A stretch of DNA of 37,769 bases, from assembly GCA_902778145.1 (NCBI GenBank), contig CACYWW010000014.1, positions 1 through 37,769 on the forward strand. The letters are read 5' to 3'. The DNA comes from an uncultured Ruminococcus sp. GTDB lineage: Bacteria > Bacillota > Clostridia > Oscillospirales > CAG-272. This document shows positions 7,829-14,751 of the stretch, piece by piece; positions within the stretch are counted from its first letter, which is position 1; every line of letters begins with the position of its first letter. The notes under the pieces were generated by a model. The model had not been told where the DNA came from. It searched no databases and saw only the letters and a list, made by a program, of their open reading frames with translations. A program made the position numbers and the translations under genes.

Positions 7829-7903
7829 TTTTTCGATGTTTTTTGTAAATCACGCTTGACAAACATCTTTTTGTAGTGTATAATATCGTCGAACATCGAA
7901 AAA
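7829..7903. promoter_or_regulatory. Operator candidates around the rightward promoter
   Basis: A perfect 12-bp inverted repeat, TTTTTCGATGTT (7829-7840) and AACATCGAAAAA (7892-7903), brackets the rightward promoter. A third AACATC lies inside its spacer (7862-7867), and AACATCAAAAA recurs at 8020-8030 beyond the leftward promoter. These are the best candidates for repressor half-sites. Binding is inferred. Confidence 0.6.
7856..7884 (+). promoter_or_regulatory. Rightward early promoter, perfect consensus
   Basis: TTGACA (7856-7861), 17-bp spacer, TATAAT (7879-7884). It is expected to start at about 7891 and transcribe the early genes from 8045 with a leader of about 155 nt. It points directly at the leftward promoter at 8005-7977. 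Confidence 0.85.
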
Positions 7904-7976
7904 ACGGCAAAAATCGCCGAATAATCGAGTTCATACGGCAAAGGCGGTTTATATTCGTAATGTGTTCAGCAAGCTC

Positions 7977-8005
7977 ATTATAGCATATAAATACGCCTTT
8001 GTCAA
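7977..8005 (-). promoter_or_regulatory. Leftward lysogeny promoter, perfect consensus
   Basis: On the minus strand TTGACA (8005-8000), 17-bp spacer, TATAAT (7982-7977). The transcript should start at about 7970, cross the rightward promoter and run into the repressor gene with a leader of about 200 nt. It therefore overlaps the rightward transcript by about 80 nt. Confidence 0.83.
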
Positions 8006-8044
8006 CCAAAAACGCAAAAAACATCAAAAAAGAGAGGTAAAAGC

Positions 8045-8251
8045 ATGGACAAAAGAACATTCTACAGCTGCAACGAAGCTGCCGTCATTCTCGGATGTCA
8101 TCGTCAGACAGTAAAGGCGATGATCGAGCGCGGTGAGCTGAGAGGCCAGCGCATGCACCCGGGCATGAAGAAAAGCAAATACGTGATCCCCGTGTCCGAG
8201 GTGATGCGCAAAAAGGCCGAATGGGAAAACGGCGTCGCTTATGCAGAATGA
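8045..8251 (+). CDS. Small helix-turn-helix protein, excisionase/MerR-like
   Basis: A 68-residue protein with the pattern of DNA-binding excisionase-family proteins: an N-terminal winged-helix motif, CNEAAVILGCHRQTVKAMIERGELRGQR, followed by a wing ending KYVIPVSEV. GAGAGG lies 6-11 bases upstream of ATG 8045. As the first gene after the rightward promoter it could be the early regulator acting as Cro counterpart, or the recombination directionality factor that large serine integrases need for excision. The sequence does not say which. Confidence 0.75.
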   Translation: MDKRTFYSCNEAAVILGCHRQTVKAMIERGELRGQRMHPGMKKSKYVIPVSEVMRKKAEWENGVAYAE

Positions 8252-8450
8252 TACGACGATCCGTATCGAGACCGTCCCGCCGAATGCGCGCGTTGACTAT
8301 GATCTTATGTCAGACAGAGTCTTCGACCAGTTCGCGCGGGACACCGTCGAGACCTGCCGCCGGTTCTTTGCCATTCCCGGCGTGCAGGAAAAATACGAAA
8401 TATGGCTGAAAGAGTACAGAAAGAAGCAAAAGGAGAGACAAACACAATGA
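8241..8450 (+). CDS. Hypothetical phage early protein
   Basis: A 69-residue protein, not recognised. It has an acidic N-terminal half and a basic, helical C-terminus (WLKEYRKKQKERQTQ). It starts inside the end of the HTH gene and overlaps the following small gene by ATGA, so it sits in a chain of translationally coupled early genes. The overlaps at both ends support that it is expressed. Confidence 0.6.
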   Translation: MQNDTTIRIETVPPNARVDYDLMSDRVFDQFARDTVETCRRFFAIPGVQEKYEIWLKEYRKKQKERQTQ

Positions 8451-8578
8451 AAAAGAACCCCGGGAGAAAAGAACGCCGCCGGCTCGCGCGTCAAAACCGC
8501 AGATCCGACGGACGCGAGAGGGCGAAAAGAAACGAGCAGCTGCAGAAAGAAGCGGCCGCGGAAAGGAAACGGAAATGA
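8447..8578 (+). CDS. Very basic 43-residue peptide
   Basis: A small ORF starting ATGA at 8447 and ending at TGA 8576-8578. Well over a third of the residues are Arg or Lys (MKKNPGRKERRRLARQ at the start, AAAERKRK at the end). Start and stop both overlap neighbours by four bases, which is the pattern of the surrounding genes. It could bind nucleic acid, but no family is recognised. Confidence 0.55.
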   Translation: MKKNPGRKERRRLARQNRRSDGRERAKRNEQLQKEAAAERKRK

Positions 8579-8751
8579 AGATCAAGCAAACGAACATGTG
8601 CCCGTACTGCGGACGTGCGCTCAGGATCGACGTGAACGCGGAAAAGCAGCGTGATATCGTCCGCTGCGACTGCGGCGCCGATCTGCTGATACTGTCAGAG
8701 GTGCAGGTAAAAACGAAGATCTACCGCGTGACGATAGGCGAGGAGGAATGA
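8575..8751 (+). CDS. Small zinc-ribbon protein
   Basis: A 58-residue ORF with CPYCGRAL near the N-terminus and CDCGADLL about 22 residues later: two C-x(1-2)-C knuckles that would bind one zinc ion. ATGA overlaps join it to the genes on both sides. Phage proteins of this size and form are often annotated as Com-like or hypothetical. Function not assigned. Confidence 0.6.
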   Translation: MKIKQTNMCPYCGRALRIDVNAEKQRDIVRCDCGADLLILSEVQVKTKIYRVTIGEEE

Positions 8752-8942
8752 TGAACGATCATGGTTTCGATATTAACGGTCCGGCGCTGATCGATGCTTT
8801 TATCAAAGCTCATGCAAAGGCGACAGGAGACGAAAAAACGTTGAAGGTCGCTCGAATATTTGAAAAATACGGAGTATCTCTGATGGATGGTGTGGCAATG
8901 ACATTAGAGCTCATTGCTGCAATACAGGAGGAGCAAAAATAA
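8748..8942 (+). CDS. Hypothetical phage early protein
   Basis: A 64-residue protein that looks all-helical (ALIDAFIKAHAKATGDEKTLKVARIFEKYG). Two tandem ATG codons at 8748 and 8751 can serve as start. AGGAGGAA lies just upstream, inside the end of the zinc-ribbon gene. No family recognised. Confidence 0.6.
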   Translation: MMNDHGFDINGPALIDAFIKAHAKATGDEKTLKVARIFEKYGVSLMDGVAMTLELIAAIQEEQK

Positions 8943-8943
8943 C

Positions 8944-9267
8944 ATGACGATGATATCAAAGGCGTGCAAGGTCACGGCGGGCATTTTCGCGGCCGCGGTG
9001 ATCGTCCTTCTCATCGGGCTTGCGGGCCGCCTGGAAGGCGAAGACCGGCAGATCAAAGCCGGCGAAATGCTCCCGGAGCAGGCGATGACGCTTGACGAGA
9101 TCGGGGAGGACGCGGGCAAGGCGGCGGCGACGCTGGTCTGCTGCATAGTGTTCGCGACGATATCTCTTCTCATCGACACGCACGAAGCGAAAACGCCGTG
9201 CTTCACGGACGACGAAGATATGCCGTCGGTCATCCCGGCGGCGGGAGGTAAAAACAATGATACATAA
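8944..9267 (+). CDS. Small membrane protein with two transmembrane segments
   Basis: From ATG 8944, preceded by AGGAGG, the product has 107 residues. Hydrophobic segments lie at about 9-27 (VTAGIFAAAVIVLLIGLAG) and 61-77 (AAATLVCCIVFATISLL), separated by an acidic loop and followed by an acidic tail. Its early-region position argues against a holin. It may alter the host envelope or exclude other phages, but no family is recognised. Confidence 0.6.
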   Translation: MTMISKACKVTAGIFAAAVIVLLIGLAGRLEGEDRQIKAGEMLPEQAMTLDEIGEDAGKAAATLVCCIVFATISLLIDTHEAKTPCFTDDEDMPSVIPAAGGKNNDT

Positions 9268-9526
9268 CGTTAAGATCAGGTCACAGTATTACAACGCGCT
9301 GAAATCGGGGCTGAAAAAGTTCGAGATCAGAAAAAACGACCGCGGATACAAGGTCGGGGATCTGCTCGCGCTGAACGAGATCGACAACGGAGGCAACTAC
9401 ACCGACCGCGCGGCGGTCTGCAAGATCGTTTATATCCTTGACGGCTTTGAAGGGCTCTCCGCCGACTACGTCGCGCTCGGCGTCGAGCTGCTCCTCGCGG
9501 ATTCGGGAGGTACGTATGACGGCTAA
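9257..9526 (+). CDS. DUF3850 / ASCH-like domain protein
   Basis: An 89-residue protein matching the DUF3850 pattern: an initial strand, YYNALKSGLKKFEIRKNDRGYKVGDLLALNE, and a final VYILDGFEGLSADYVALGVEL. The family is a small beta-barrel related to ASCH/PUA folds, thought to bind RNA and common in phage early regions. GGGAGG precedes ATG 9257, which overlaps the previous gene. Confidence 0.8.
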   Translation: MIHNVKIRSQYYNALKSGLKKFEIRKNDRGYKVGDLLALNEIDNGGNYTDRAAVCKIVYILDGFEGLSADYVALGVELLLADSGGTYDG

Positions 9527-10007
9527 AGAGGCGTTATCGCTGATGAAGAACAAGTCGTACGTCAAGTGGTACGACTCGCGCTCCGACAGTTTCCATTACG
9601 GGCGGTACATTGAGCTTTTGCAGATCTACCACGGCAGGCACCCGCAGGACATAGGAGAGCCACCGAGGCTGATCACGAACGCGAGGATCCGCGTATCAGA
9701 CATCTGCACCGTCTTCGTCGCTCTGAAAGACCTGTATCCGTATTCGGTCTCCGACGATATGATCCGGAACGATTACGACAAAAAGCTTGAGAAGATCGGC
9801 CGCGCCCAGCGCGCGCGTCTGTACAAGAGGTGTCCGCGGTGCGGCGGGAAGCTCGCCGACGAGCTTGTCGACAACACGGTATCGAAGCGTGACGGACGCG
9901 TCCTTGTGTGTCCCCGGTGCGGAAAGACGGAAGTCTTCTGCGACGAAAACGGTATAGCCGATCCGTTCACGGACTGGTGGTGTTTTCTTACGGAGGACGA
10001 GATATGA
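9516..10007 (+). CDS. Zinc-ribbon phage protein of unknown function
   Basis: From ATG 9516 (GGGAGG upstream, inside the end of the DUF3850 gene) the product is 163 residues. The N-terminal half has no recognised domain. Residues about 110-145 contain RCPRCGGKL and VLVCPRCGKTEVFC, a four-cysteine zinc ribbon. The C-terminus ends in an acidic DWWCFLTEDEI. Probably nucleic-acid or protein binding. Function not assigned. Confidence 0.65.
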   Translation: MTAKEALSLMKNKSYVKWYDSRSDSFHYGRYIELLQIYHGRHPQDIGEPPRLITNARIRVSDICTVFVALKDLYPYSVSDDMIRNDYDKKLEKIGRAQRARLYKRCPRCGGKLADELVDNTVSKRDGRVLVCPRCGKTEVFCDENGIADPFTDWWCFLTEDEI

Positions 10008-10135
10008 GAGGGCAAAAAAAGATCCCCGGAGGTCTCCGGAGATCGGTCTTGAGTGTGCGCGGCAGCGGTCGGCAAATCGGCGCCGCGCTTCACTTTCCCC
10101 TATTATATCACAAGGAGAGAGAAAATGCAAGATAA
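10004..10135 (+). CDS. Possible 43-residue basic peptide
   Basis: An ORF opens at ATGA 10004, overlapping the previous stop, and ends at 10135, overlapping the next gene start at 10125. It covers a stretch that would otherwise be a 117-base gap. The DNA also contains a tight hairpin (10026-10031 with 10034-10039), so this may be leader sequence instead. Coding support is only positional. Confidence 0.3.
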   Translation: MRGQKKIPGGLRRSVLSVRGSGRQIGAALHFPLLYHKERENAR

Positions 10136-10469
10136 AAACGACAATATCCTGAAAGTTTTATATAAAGAGCCGTTTTGCCCGCCGGTCGTGGTCGACTGTA
10201 CGCTCAAAAGACTTGAAAAAATGCTTACGGCGGACGGCGGAAAGATCGAAAAAATGCGCTTTGCGTCAGACGTCGAGATCATATACGCGAACAACGGCAC
10301 TCTTAACTTCATGTGCGGGTTCGACTGGGTAAAGGGGCCCGCGGCGTTCGTGGGCAAAGGCAGGCACGAAGGCGTATTCATGCCGCTCACACAGGCGCGT
10401 ATCAACGCGATCAGATATCTTTTCAAATGGGAGGACAAGGATAATGCAGAAAACACCAAGATACATTGA
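10125..10469 (+). CDS. DUF3846-like protein
   Basis: From ATG 10125 (AAGGAGAG upstream) the product is 114 residues. The order ILKVLYKEPFCPPVVVDCTLKRLEKMLTADGG, then a strand with DVEIIYANNGTLNFM, fits DUF3846, a family found in phages and conjugative elements of Firmicutes with no known function. The C-terminus extends over the start of the next ORF and contains the first copy of the 39-bp duplication. Confidence 0.55.
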   Translation: MQDKNDNILKVLYKEPFCPPVVVDCTLKRLEKMLTADGGKIEKMRFASDVEIIYANNGTLNFMCGFDWVKGPAAFVGKGRHEGVFMPLTQARINAIRYLFKWEDKDNAENTKIH

Positions 10470-10668
10470 TAGGACAATGATAATGCAGAAAACACGAATA
10501 TACATTAAAGGCGAATGCGGTCACATTGACGTTTCCGAGCCGATCAACGAGGTGCTCAGGCAGTACGCCGACAAGACGAAATACCTTTTTGTAAACGAAA
10601 ACCGCGTCGGCATCGTGAAAAGCGAGATCCGCGGTATCATGAGCATCGAAGAGGAGGCAGGAAAATGA
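10444..10668 (+). CDS. Hypothetical phage protein with duplicated start
   Basis: A 74-residue ORF from ATG 10444, or 61 residues from the in-frame ATG 10483. A 39-base tandem duplication puts two nearly identical starts in one frame (MQKTPRYIDRTMI then MQKTRIYIKGE). GGAGG lies before the first and AGGA before the second. The body, GHIDVSEPINEVLRQYADKTKYLFVNENRVG, is not recognised. It ends overlapping pcfK by four bases. Confidence 0.55.
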   Translation: MQKTPRYIDRTMIMQKTRIYIKGECGHIDVSEPINEVLRQYADKTKYLFVNENRVGIVKSEIRGIMSIEEEAGK

Positions 10669-10985
10669 CCGAAGCACTCAAAACGAAACTGACCGCCGAG
10701 GCGGGCAAGGACGAGGCCCTGAAAATGTGGCTCGGATACCTCGAGCAGATCATGACGCCGGCGGCAGAGACCGCCTTCGTGACGAAAAATCTCACGTTAA
10801 ATGGCTATTTTGAAAAAGTCCGCGACTACGCGAAAAAGAACGCGAAAAATTCGTCGTTCTGCGGCGACGATCAGCTTGCGGCGCGCCTGCTCAGCGAGTA
10901 CACCGGAACGCAGCAGGAACAGCCGGCGCCGGCTCCGAAGCAGGATCAGGGCGTCACGCTCGACCTGCTCGATCTGATAGGATAG
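10665..10985 (+). CDS. PcfK-like protein
   Basis: A 106-residue helical protein whose N-terminus resembles PcfK-like proteins, named for a gene beside pcfJ on the enterococcal plasmid pCF10. The central part carries GYFEKVRDYAKKNAKNSSFCGDDQLAARLLSEY, then a Pro/Gln-rich linker and a DLLDLIG tail that could be a protein-docking peptide. The PcfJ-like gene lies just downstream, as in conjugative elements, which supports the call. Biochemical role unknown. Confidence 0.65.
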   Translation: MTEALKTKLTAEAGKDEALKMWLGYLEQIMTPAAETAFVTKNLTLNGYFEKVRDYAKKNAKNSSFCGDDQLAARLLSEYTGTQQEQPAPAPKQDQGVTLDLLDLIG

Positions 10986-10997
10986 GGGGCGCTAAGC

Positions 10998-11192
10998 ATG
11001 GCGATGCTCGACAAAATGACAATTCAAGTAAATATTGACGTGAGAAGGCTGAAAAAAGCGACTAAAGCGATTGAGCGGGCGACAAAGGCCATTGAAAAGG
11101 CGACGTCGGCAATAGTAGAATTCGTCGTATCTACGAGACAGCTCGAATTAAAAGAAGCCGTGAGGCAGAATCAGACGGGGGACAACCTATGA
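10998..11192 (+). CDS. Short coiled-coil protein
   Basis: A 64-residue ORF (ATG at 10998 or 11004). It has an internal seven-residue repeat: KATKAIE, RATKAIE, KATSAIV, predicting one amphipathic helix or coiled coil. It ends overlapping the next gene. No family recognised. Confidence 0.5.
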   Translation: MAMLDKMTIQVNIDVRRLKKATKAIERATKAIEKATSAIVEFVVSTRQLELKEAVRQNQTGDNL

Positions 11193-11536
11193 CAGATGAA
11201 CAGCTCCGAAAGATCAGGTATTATCTTCCGAGCCCGCGCGATCCGGAGCTTGAAGAAGACGAGTATTACGTCGAGGACACGGCGGGACGAATCAGAAAAG
11301 TATACATCACCGATATCTATCCTTACAAAGAAGAAACGACGTACGCCGTTCGGGAAGTCTCGACAGGCCGCCGTATTGACTCCGGTTGGGGATCTGAATA
11401 CGTCGGATTTTATAAATATCAGCTTTACGACAACAAACCGGATTGCAAGAACCGGGAACACAGCATATATGACGGCTGGGAAGAGCTTCGGAGGCTCCAG
11501 CAGCGAGAGGGGGCGGGGATATATGATCCCGTTTAA
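11189..11536 (+). CDS. Hypothetical phage protein
   Basis: A 115-residue protein rich in Tyr and charged residues (VEDTAGRIRKVYITDIYPYKEETTY), probably a small beta domain. It is not recognised. ATGA overlap with the previous gene and 14-base overlap with the PcfJ gene place it in the same operon. Confidence 0.55.
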   Translation: MTDEQLRKIRYYLPSPRDPELEEDEYYVEDTAGRIRKVYITDIYPYKEETTYAVREVSTGRRIDSGWGSEYVGFYKYQLYDNKPDCKNREHSIYDGWEELRRLQQREGAGIYDPV

Positions 11537-13547
11537 GAAGTTGCTCGCGTTCGATCCGCCGGCGCCGTCCCGGTTCCCGGTCGTAAAAGAAGAGGCGGTC
11601 TGTGCCGCCGCGGTGCGCAATACCGGCGGCAAGATATACGCCGAATTTGCGTACTGGTATGACGCCGGGGCAAAGCCATATCCCGCGCTGCGGGCTTTCA
11701 CGGACGGCGAAAACGTCCGGATATGGAACTCAAAGACCGACAAAGAGGCGACCGGTATTCTCGGATCGATATACTTTATCGGCAATATCTATTATAACGG
11801 AGGACAGAGCCTGAGATACGGCGGCTTTAAGTATTTAAAAGTATACGAAGACAAAACCGTGACCTCCGCCATGCTCCAGATCTTCGGCAAATATGAGGGC
11901 ACTGCGCTGAACGCGATCGAAGGTATCCAGCACAAACGCCGCGCCGCGGCCGAAAACGCGCGCATATTGAAAGAGCGCGAATATCAGGACGACGTCTTCG
12001 GCGTTATACCGGATCACGATATCAACGAATTTCGGCAGTTTATAAAGGTCGTCGTAATGCCCGAGCATTATGTATTTCAGCAGTCCGGGAAATGCCGCGA
12101 CCGCCGCGGATACTGCACGTACTGCGAGCAGTGGATCCCGCTCTACTGGTCATACCGACACAACGATCACGCGCGCTGTCCGCGATGCGGAAACTGGGTG
12201 ACGGTGAAGGACGTCCGGAGAGGGCACAAGAACGTATATCACGTCGGCTTATTCGCCGTCGTCGACAGGCTCGGCGACGAGTCCGTCGTCCTGCGCACGT
12301 ACGAGACGCGCGTCGATTACGGCGCCGTCAGCGAGGATATGACGGCCCCGCCGTTGATCGGGCTCTGCGAGGGCACGCGCCACGTGATCAATTATAAAGG
12401 CCGATCCGTGCGGTACGAGTATTTGCGAGAATACGACTACGCGGACGGTTACTGGGAATACGACTGGGAGCGCCGCAACGACTTCGACAATAACGCGACC
12501 GTGTACAAAAAGTATCAGAACGTATATAACGCGTACCTGGGCCGCAAGGTTGAACCGAACGGATTTTGGCTTTACCGGTCGCCATCCGACGCGTTCCGGA
12601 GCACGAAGCTGAAATACGTCGACCTGCTCGGCGTATGGCGTCAGAACGAGACCGGCGTCAACGATCTGCTCCCGTGGTCGTTTCATTCCGCGCTTCGCGC
12701 GTTCTTTGAAAGTCCGGTCGTCGAATACCTGTATAAATTCGGCGCGAAGGCTCTGATCAAAGATCCGAACCCGTCACGTTACGGTCTGAAATACAGCGGC
12801 AAAACTGTCCCGGAGATATTCGGAGGTCTGACCGTCGCGGAAGTGTCGGAGATCCTGAAAAAGGACCCGACGCCCGTTCAGCTGTACGCCGCGATACAGA
12901 TGAAGCGGCACGGTATAAAACCGGATTTCGAAGACGTAAAAAAATACGACCGCCTCGCCGGCGGTACCGTCGGTTCGTCGATATTCAATATCAAACATCT
13001 TTCGGCTCTGCCGGAAGCGGCGAAAAAGTACAAGTATGAAATGACGCTGTACCGGGACTACTTGGAAATGTGCAAACAGCTGAATTATGATCTGACTGAT
13101 AAGTACGTCGAATTTCCGAAGGATCTCCGCCGGGCACACAACGCGGCATGCTCGACGCTTGAGATCAACAAGAACCCGAAGCTGAACAAACAGATCATAA
13201 AACTTGAAGAAAAGACGAACAAAAAATATGCTTACGAAAACGACGTGTATCTGATCCGAGCGCCGCACGACGTCCCGGATTTCGTCGTAGAAGCAAAAAC
13301 ACAAAACAACTGCGTCGCCCGCGTCTATATGGAAAAGTACGCGCGCGGCGACTGTGTGATACTGTTCGTCCGGAAGAAGGCGGACGCCGAGGATTCATAT
13401 ATCACCGTCGAGATCCGCAAGAACGTTATAAAGCAGTATTACGCAAAAGGCAACAGAACGCCGGACGACTCCGGCCTGAACTTCAAAAACGAATACGACG
13501 CGGCGGTGTTGAAGCCGCTGCGGGAGAAGGAGAGACAAAGAGCATGA
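11523..13547 (+). CDS. PcfJ-like protein
   Basis: From ATG 11523 (GGGGGCGGGG upstream) the product is 674 residues. A zinc ribbon lies near residues 195-225 (CTYCEQW, CPRCG). The C-terminal part has the PcfJ signature: LIRAPHDVPDFVVEAKTQNNCV, YARGDCVILFVR and SYITVEI. PcfJ-like genes occur on conjugative plasmids, ICEs and some phages of Firmicutes, usually with pcfK. The mechanism is not established. A reading 109 codons longer in the same frame would overlap the whole preceding gene and is rejected. Confidence 0.78.
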   Translation: MIPFKKLLAFDPPAPSRFPVVKEEAVCAAAVRNTGGKIYAEFAYWYDAGAKPYPALRAFTDGENVRIWNSKTDKEATGILGSIYFIGNIYYNGGQSLRYGGFKYLKVYEDKTVTSAMLQIFGKYEGTALNAIEGIQHKRRAAAENARILKEREYQDDVFGVIPDHDINEFRQFIKVVVMPEHYVFQQSGKCRDRRGYCTYCEQWIPLYWSYRHNDHARCPRCGNWVTVKDVRRGHKNVYHVGLFAVVDRLGDESVVLRTYETRVDYGAVSEDMTAPPLIGLCEGTRHVINYKGRSVRYEYLREYDYADGYWEYDWERRNDFDNNATVYKKYQNVYNAYLGRKVEPNGFWLYRSPSDAFRSTKLKYVDLLGVWRQNETGVNDLLPWSFHSALRAFFESPVVEYLYKFGAKALIKDPNPSRYGLKYSGKTVPEIFGGLTVAEVSEILKKDPTPVQLYAAIQMKRHGIKPDFEDVKKYDRLAGGTVGSSIFNIKHLSALPEAAKKYKYEMTLYRDYLEMCKQLNYDLTDKYVEFPKDLRRAHNAACSTLEINKNPKLNKQIIKLEEKTNKKYAYENDVYLIRAPHDVPDFVVEAKTQNNCVARVYMEKYARGDCVILFVRKKADAEDSYITVEIRKNVIKQYYAKGNRTPDDSGLNFKNEYDAAVLKPLREKERQRA

Positions 13548-14548
13548 ACGAAATGATCGAAACAACGGCAACGGAGCGCACGCCGGAGCTGATCGCGCAC
13601 GAGATCAACGCCATAAAGCAGATCGCGCGGCGCTCGAACCTGCAGTACGCGATAGAGATCGGAGAACGCCTCACGGAGGCGAAGCAGATCGTGCCTTACG
13701 GATCGTGGGGCGAATGGCTTTCGTCAAACGTGGACTATTCCACGAGCACCGCGGCGAACCTCATGAAGCTTTACCGCGAATACGGGGACAAGCAGATAAG
13801 CATGACGACGGAAACGCTCACGCACGCGCTGGAGGGCGTCGATATGACGTCGGCGCTTCTCCTCACCGCTCTGCCGGCCGATGAGCGCGCCGAGTTCGCA
13901 GAGCAGAACGATATCGTAAACAAGAGCACCCGCGAGGTCGAGGCGCTTATAAAGGCGAAAAAAGAAGCCGACGAGAGGGCGGCGAAGGCGAACGAGCGGA
14001 TCGAAGAGCTCCGGGACGAGCTCGACGCCAACCTGCACGAGCAGGGCGAGCTCGGCGTGAAGGTGCAGGAGCTTCAGAACAATCTCCGGGACAACGCCGA
14101 GACGATAAAGGATCTCGAGGATCAGCTTTCAAAGGCGAAAAAAGCGGCTCAGGCCGCCGAGACGGCAAAGGCAGCGGCGTCCGAAAAGGCGCTCGCCGCG
14201 GCAAAGAAAGAGGGCGCGGAGGATCAGAAGAAAAAGGGCGCCGCGGAGCTTGAGAAGCTTCAGAAGACCGCGGACGAGCTCAAAAAGAAGCTTGACGAGG
14301 CGGAATATCTGAGAAAGGCTGCCGCCGAGCAGTACGAGCAAAAGCTCGCGATCCTGCGCCGCGCCGAAGAGGAAGCGAAGGCGCAGGCGGACCCGGATAT
14401 CGTAAAATTTCAGACTTTGCTCGGACAGCTGCAGAACGATTTCAACGCGCTGCTCACGGTCGCGGCGTGCGCGAGATCGGAGGAAACGAAGGACAAGCTT
14501 TCCCAGGCGCTTAAAAAAGTGCTTGAAAAGCTTTCGGCGGCGGTCTGA
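13544..14548 (+). CDS. DUF3102 domain protein with long coiled coil
   Basis: A 334-residue protein. Residues about 10-90 match DUF3102: NLQYAIEIGERLTEAKQIVPYGSWGEWLSSNVDYSTSTAANLMKLYREYG, a helical domain common in phages and plasmids that may contact DNA. Residues about 115-285 are a nearly unbroken coiled coil rich in Ala, Lys and Glu. The C-terminal 45 residues are again globular. ATGA overlap with pcfJ. It is the last gene of this early block before the structured gap. Confidence 0.75.
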   Translation: MNEMIETTATERTPELIAHEINAIKQIARRSNLQYAIEIGERLTEAKQIVPYGSWGEWLSSNVDYSTSTAANLMKLYREYGDKQISMTTETLTHALEGVDMTSALLLTALPADERAEFAEQNDIVNKSTREVEALIKAKKEADERAAKANERIEELRDELDANLHEQGELGVKVQELQNNLRDNAETIKDLEDQLSKAKKAAQAAETAKAAASEKALAAAKKEGAEDQKKKGAAELEKLQKTADELKKKLDEAEYLRKAAAEQYEQKLAILRRAEEEAKAQADPDIVKFQTLLGQLQNDFNALLTVAACARSEETKDKLSQALKKVLEKLSAAV

Positions 14549-14577
14549 TCCGCCGTTCGGGACACAGAAAAAAGCGG

Positions 14578-14732
14578 GCGGACGCGTCCGCTTAATGTCT
14601 CGAATATCAATCTTAAAAGCTCGACCGTCTCTTATAAAAAGAGGCGGGGCGACTTCTATCACGAAAAGAGGGGTGCGCGGTACGGCATGACAGCGCGGCC
14701 GTGCCGCCTCTGACCGTGCGGGCGTCAGCCCG
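14578..14732. other. Structured gap upstream of the HUH endonuclease (origin candidate)
   Basis: The 203-base gap 14549-14751 has no gene but dense dyad symmetry: a 14-bp palindrome GCGGACGCGTCCGC (14578-14591); an 8-bp pair at 14640-14647 and 14704-14711; nested within it a 9-bp pair with one G-U (14678-14686 with 14698-14706, 11-nt loop); and a small hairpin (14719-14723 with 14728-14732). A terminator role for the first palindrome is possible. A nicking origin for the adjacent HUH protein is an inference from position and structure. Confidence 0.4.
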
Positions 14733-14751
14733 TCACAAAGGAAGGGACAGG

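Noticed and set aside
8944-9267. Two-TM early protein as a holin
   Set aside because: A better holin sits beside the amidase at 31197-31484, and this gene is in the early operon.
11196-13547. Long version of PcfJ (783 residues) starting at 11196
   Set aside because: The first 109 codons overlap a better-placed gene and read as basic, low-complexity sequence. ATG 11523 has a ribosome site.
14578-14591. Palindrome 14578-14591 as a simple terminator
   Set aside because: It is followed by only two T, so termination is weak at best. It was kept as part of the structured region instead.
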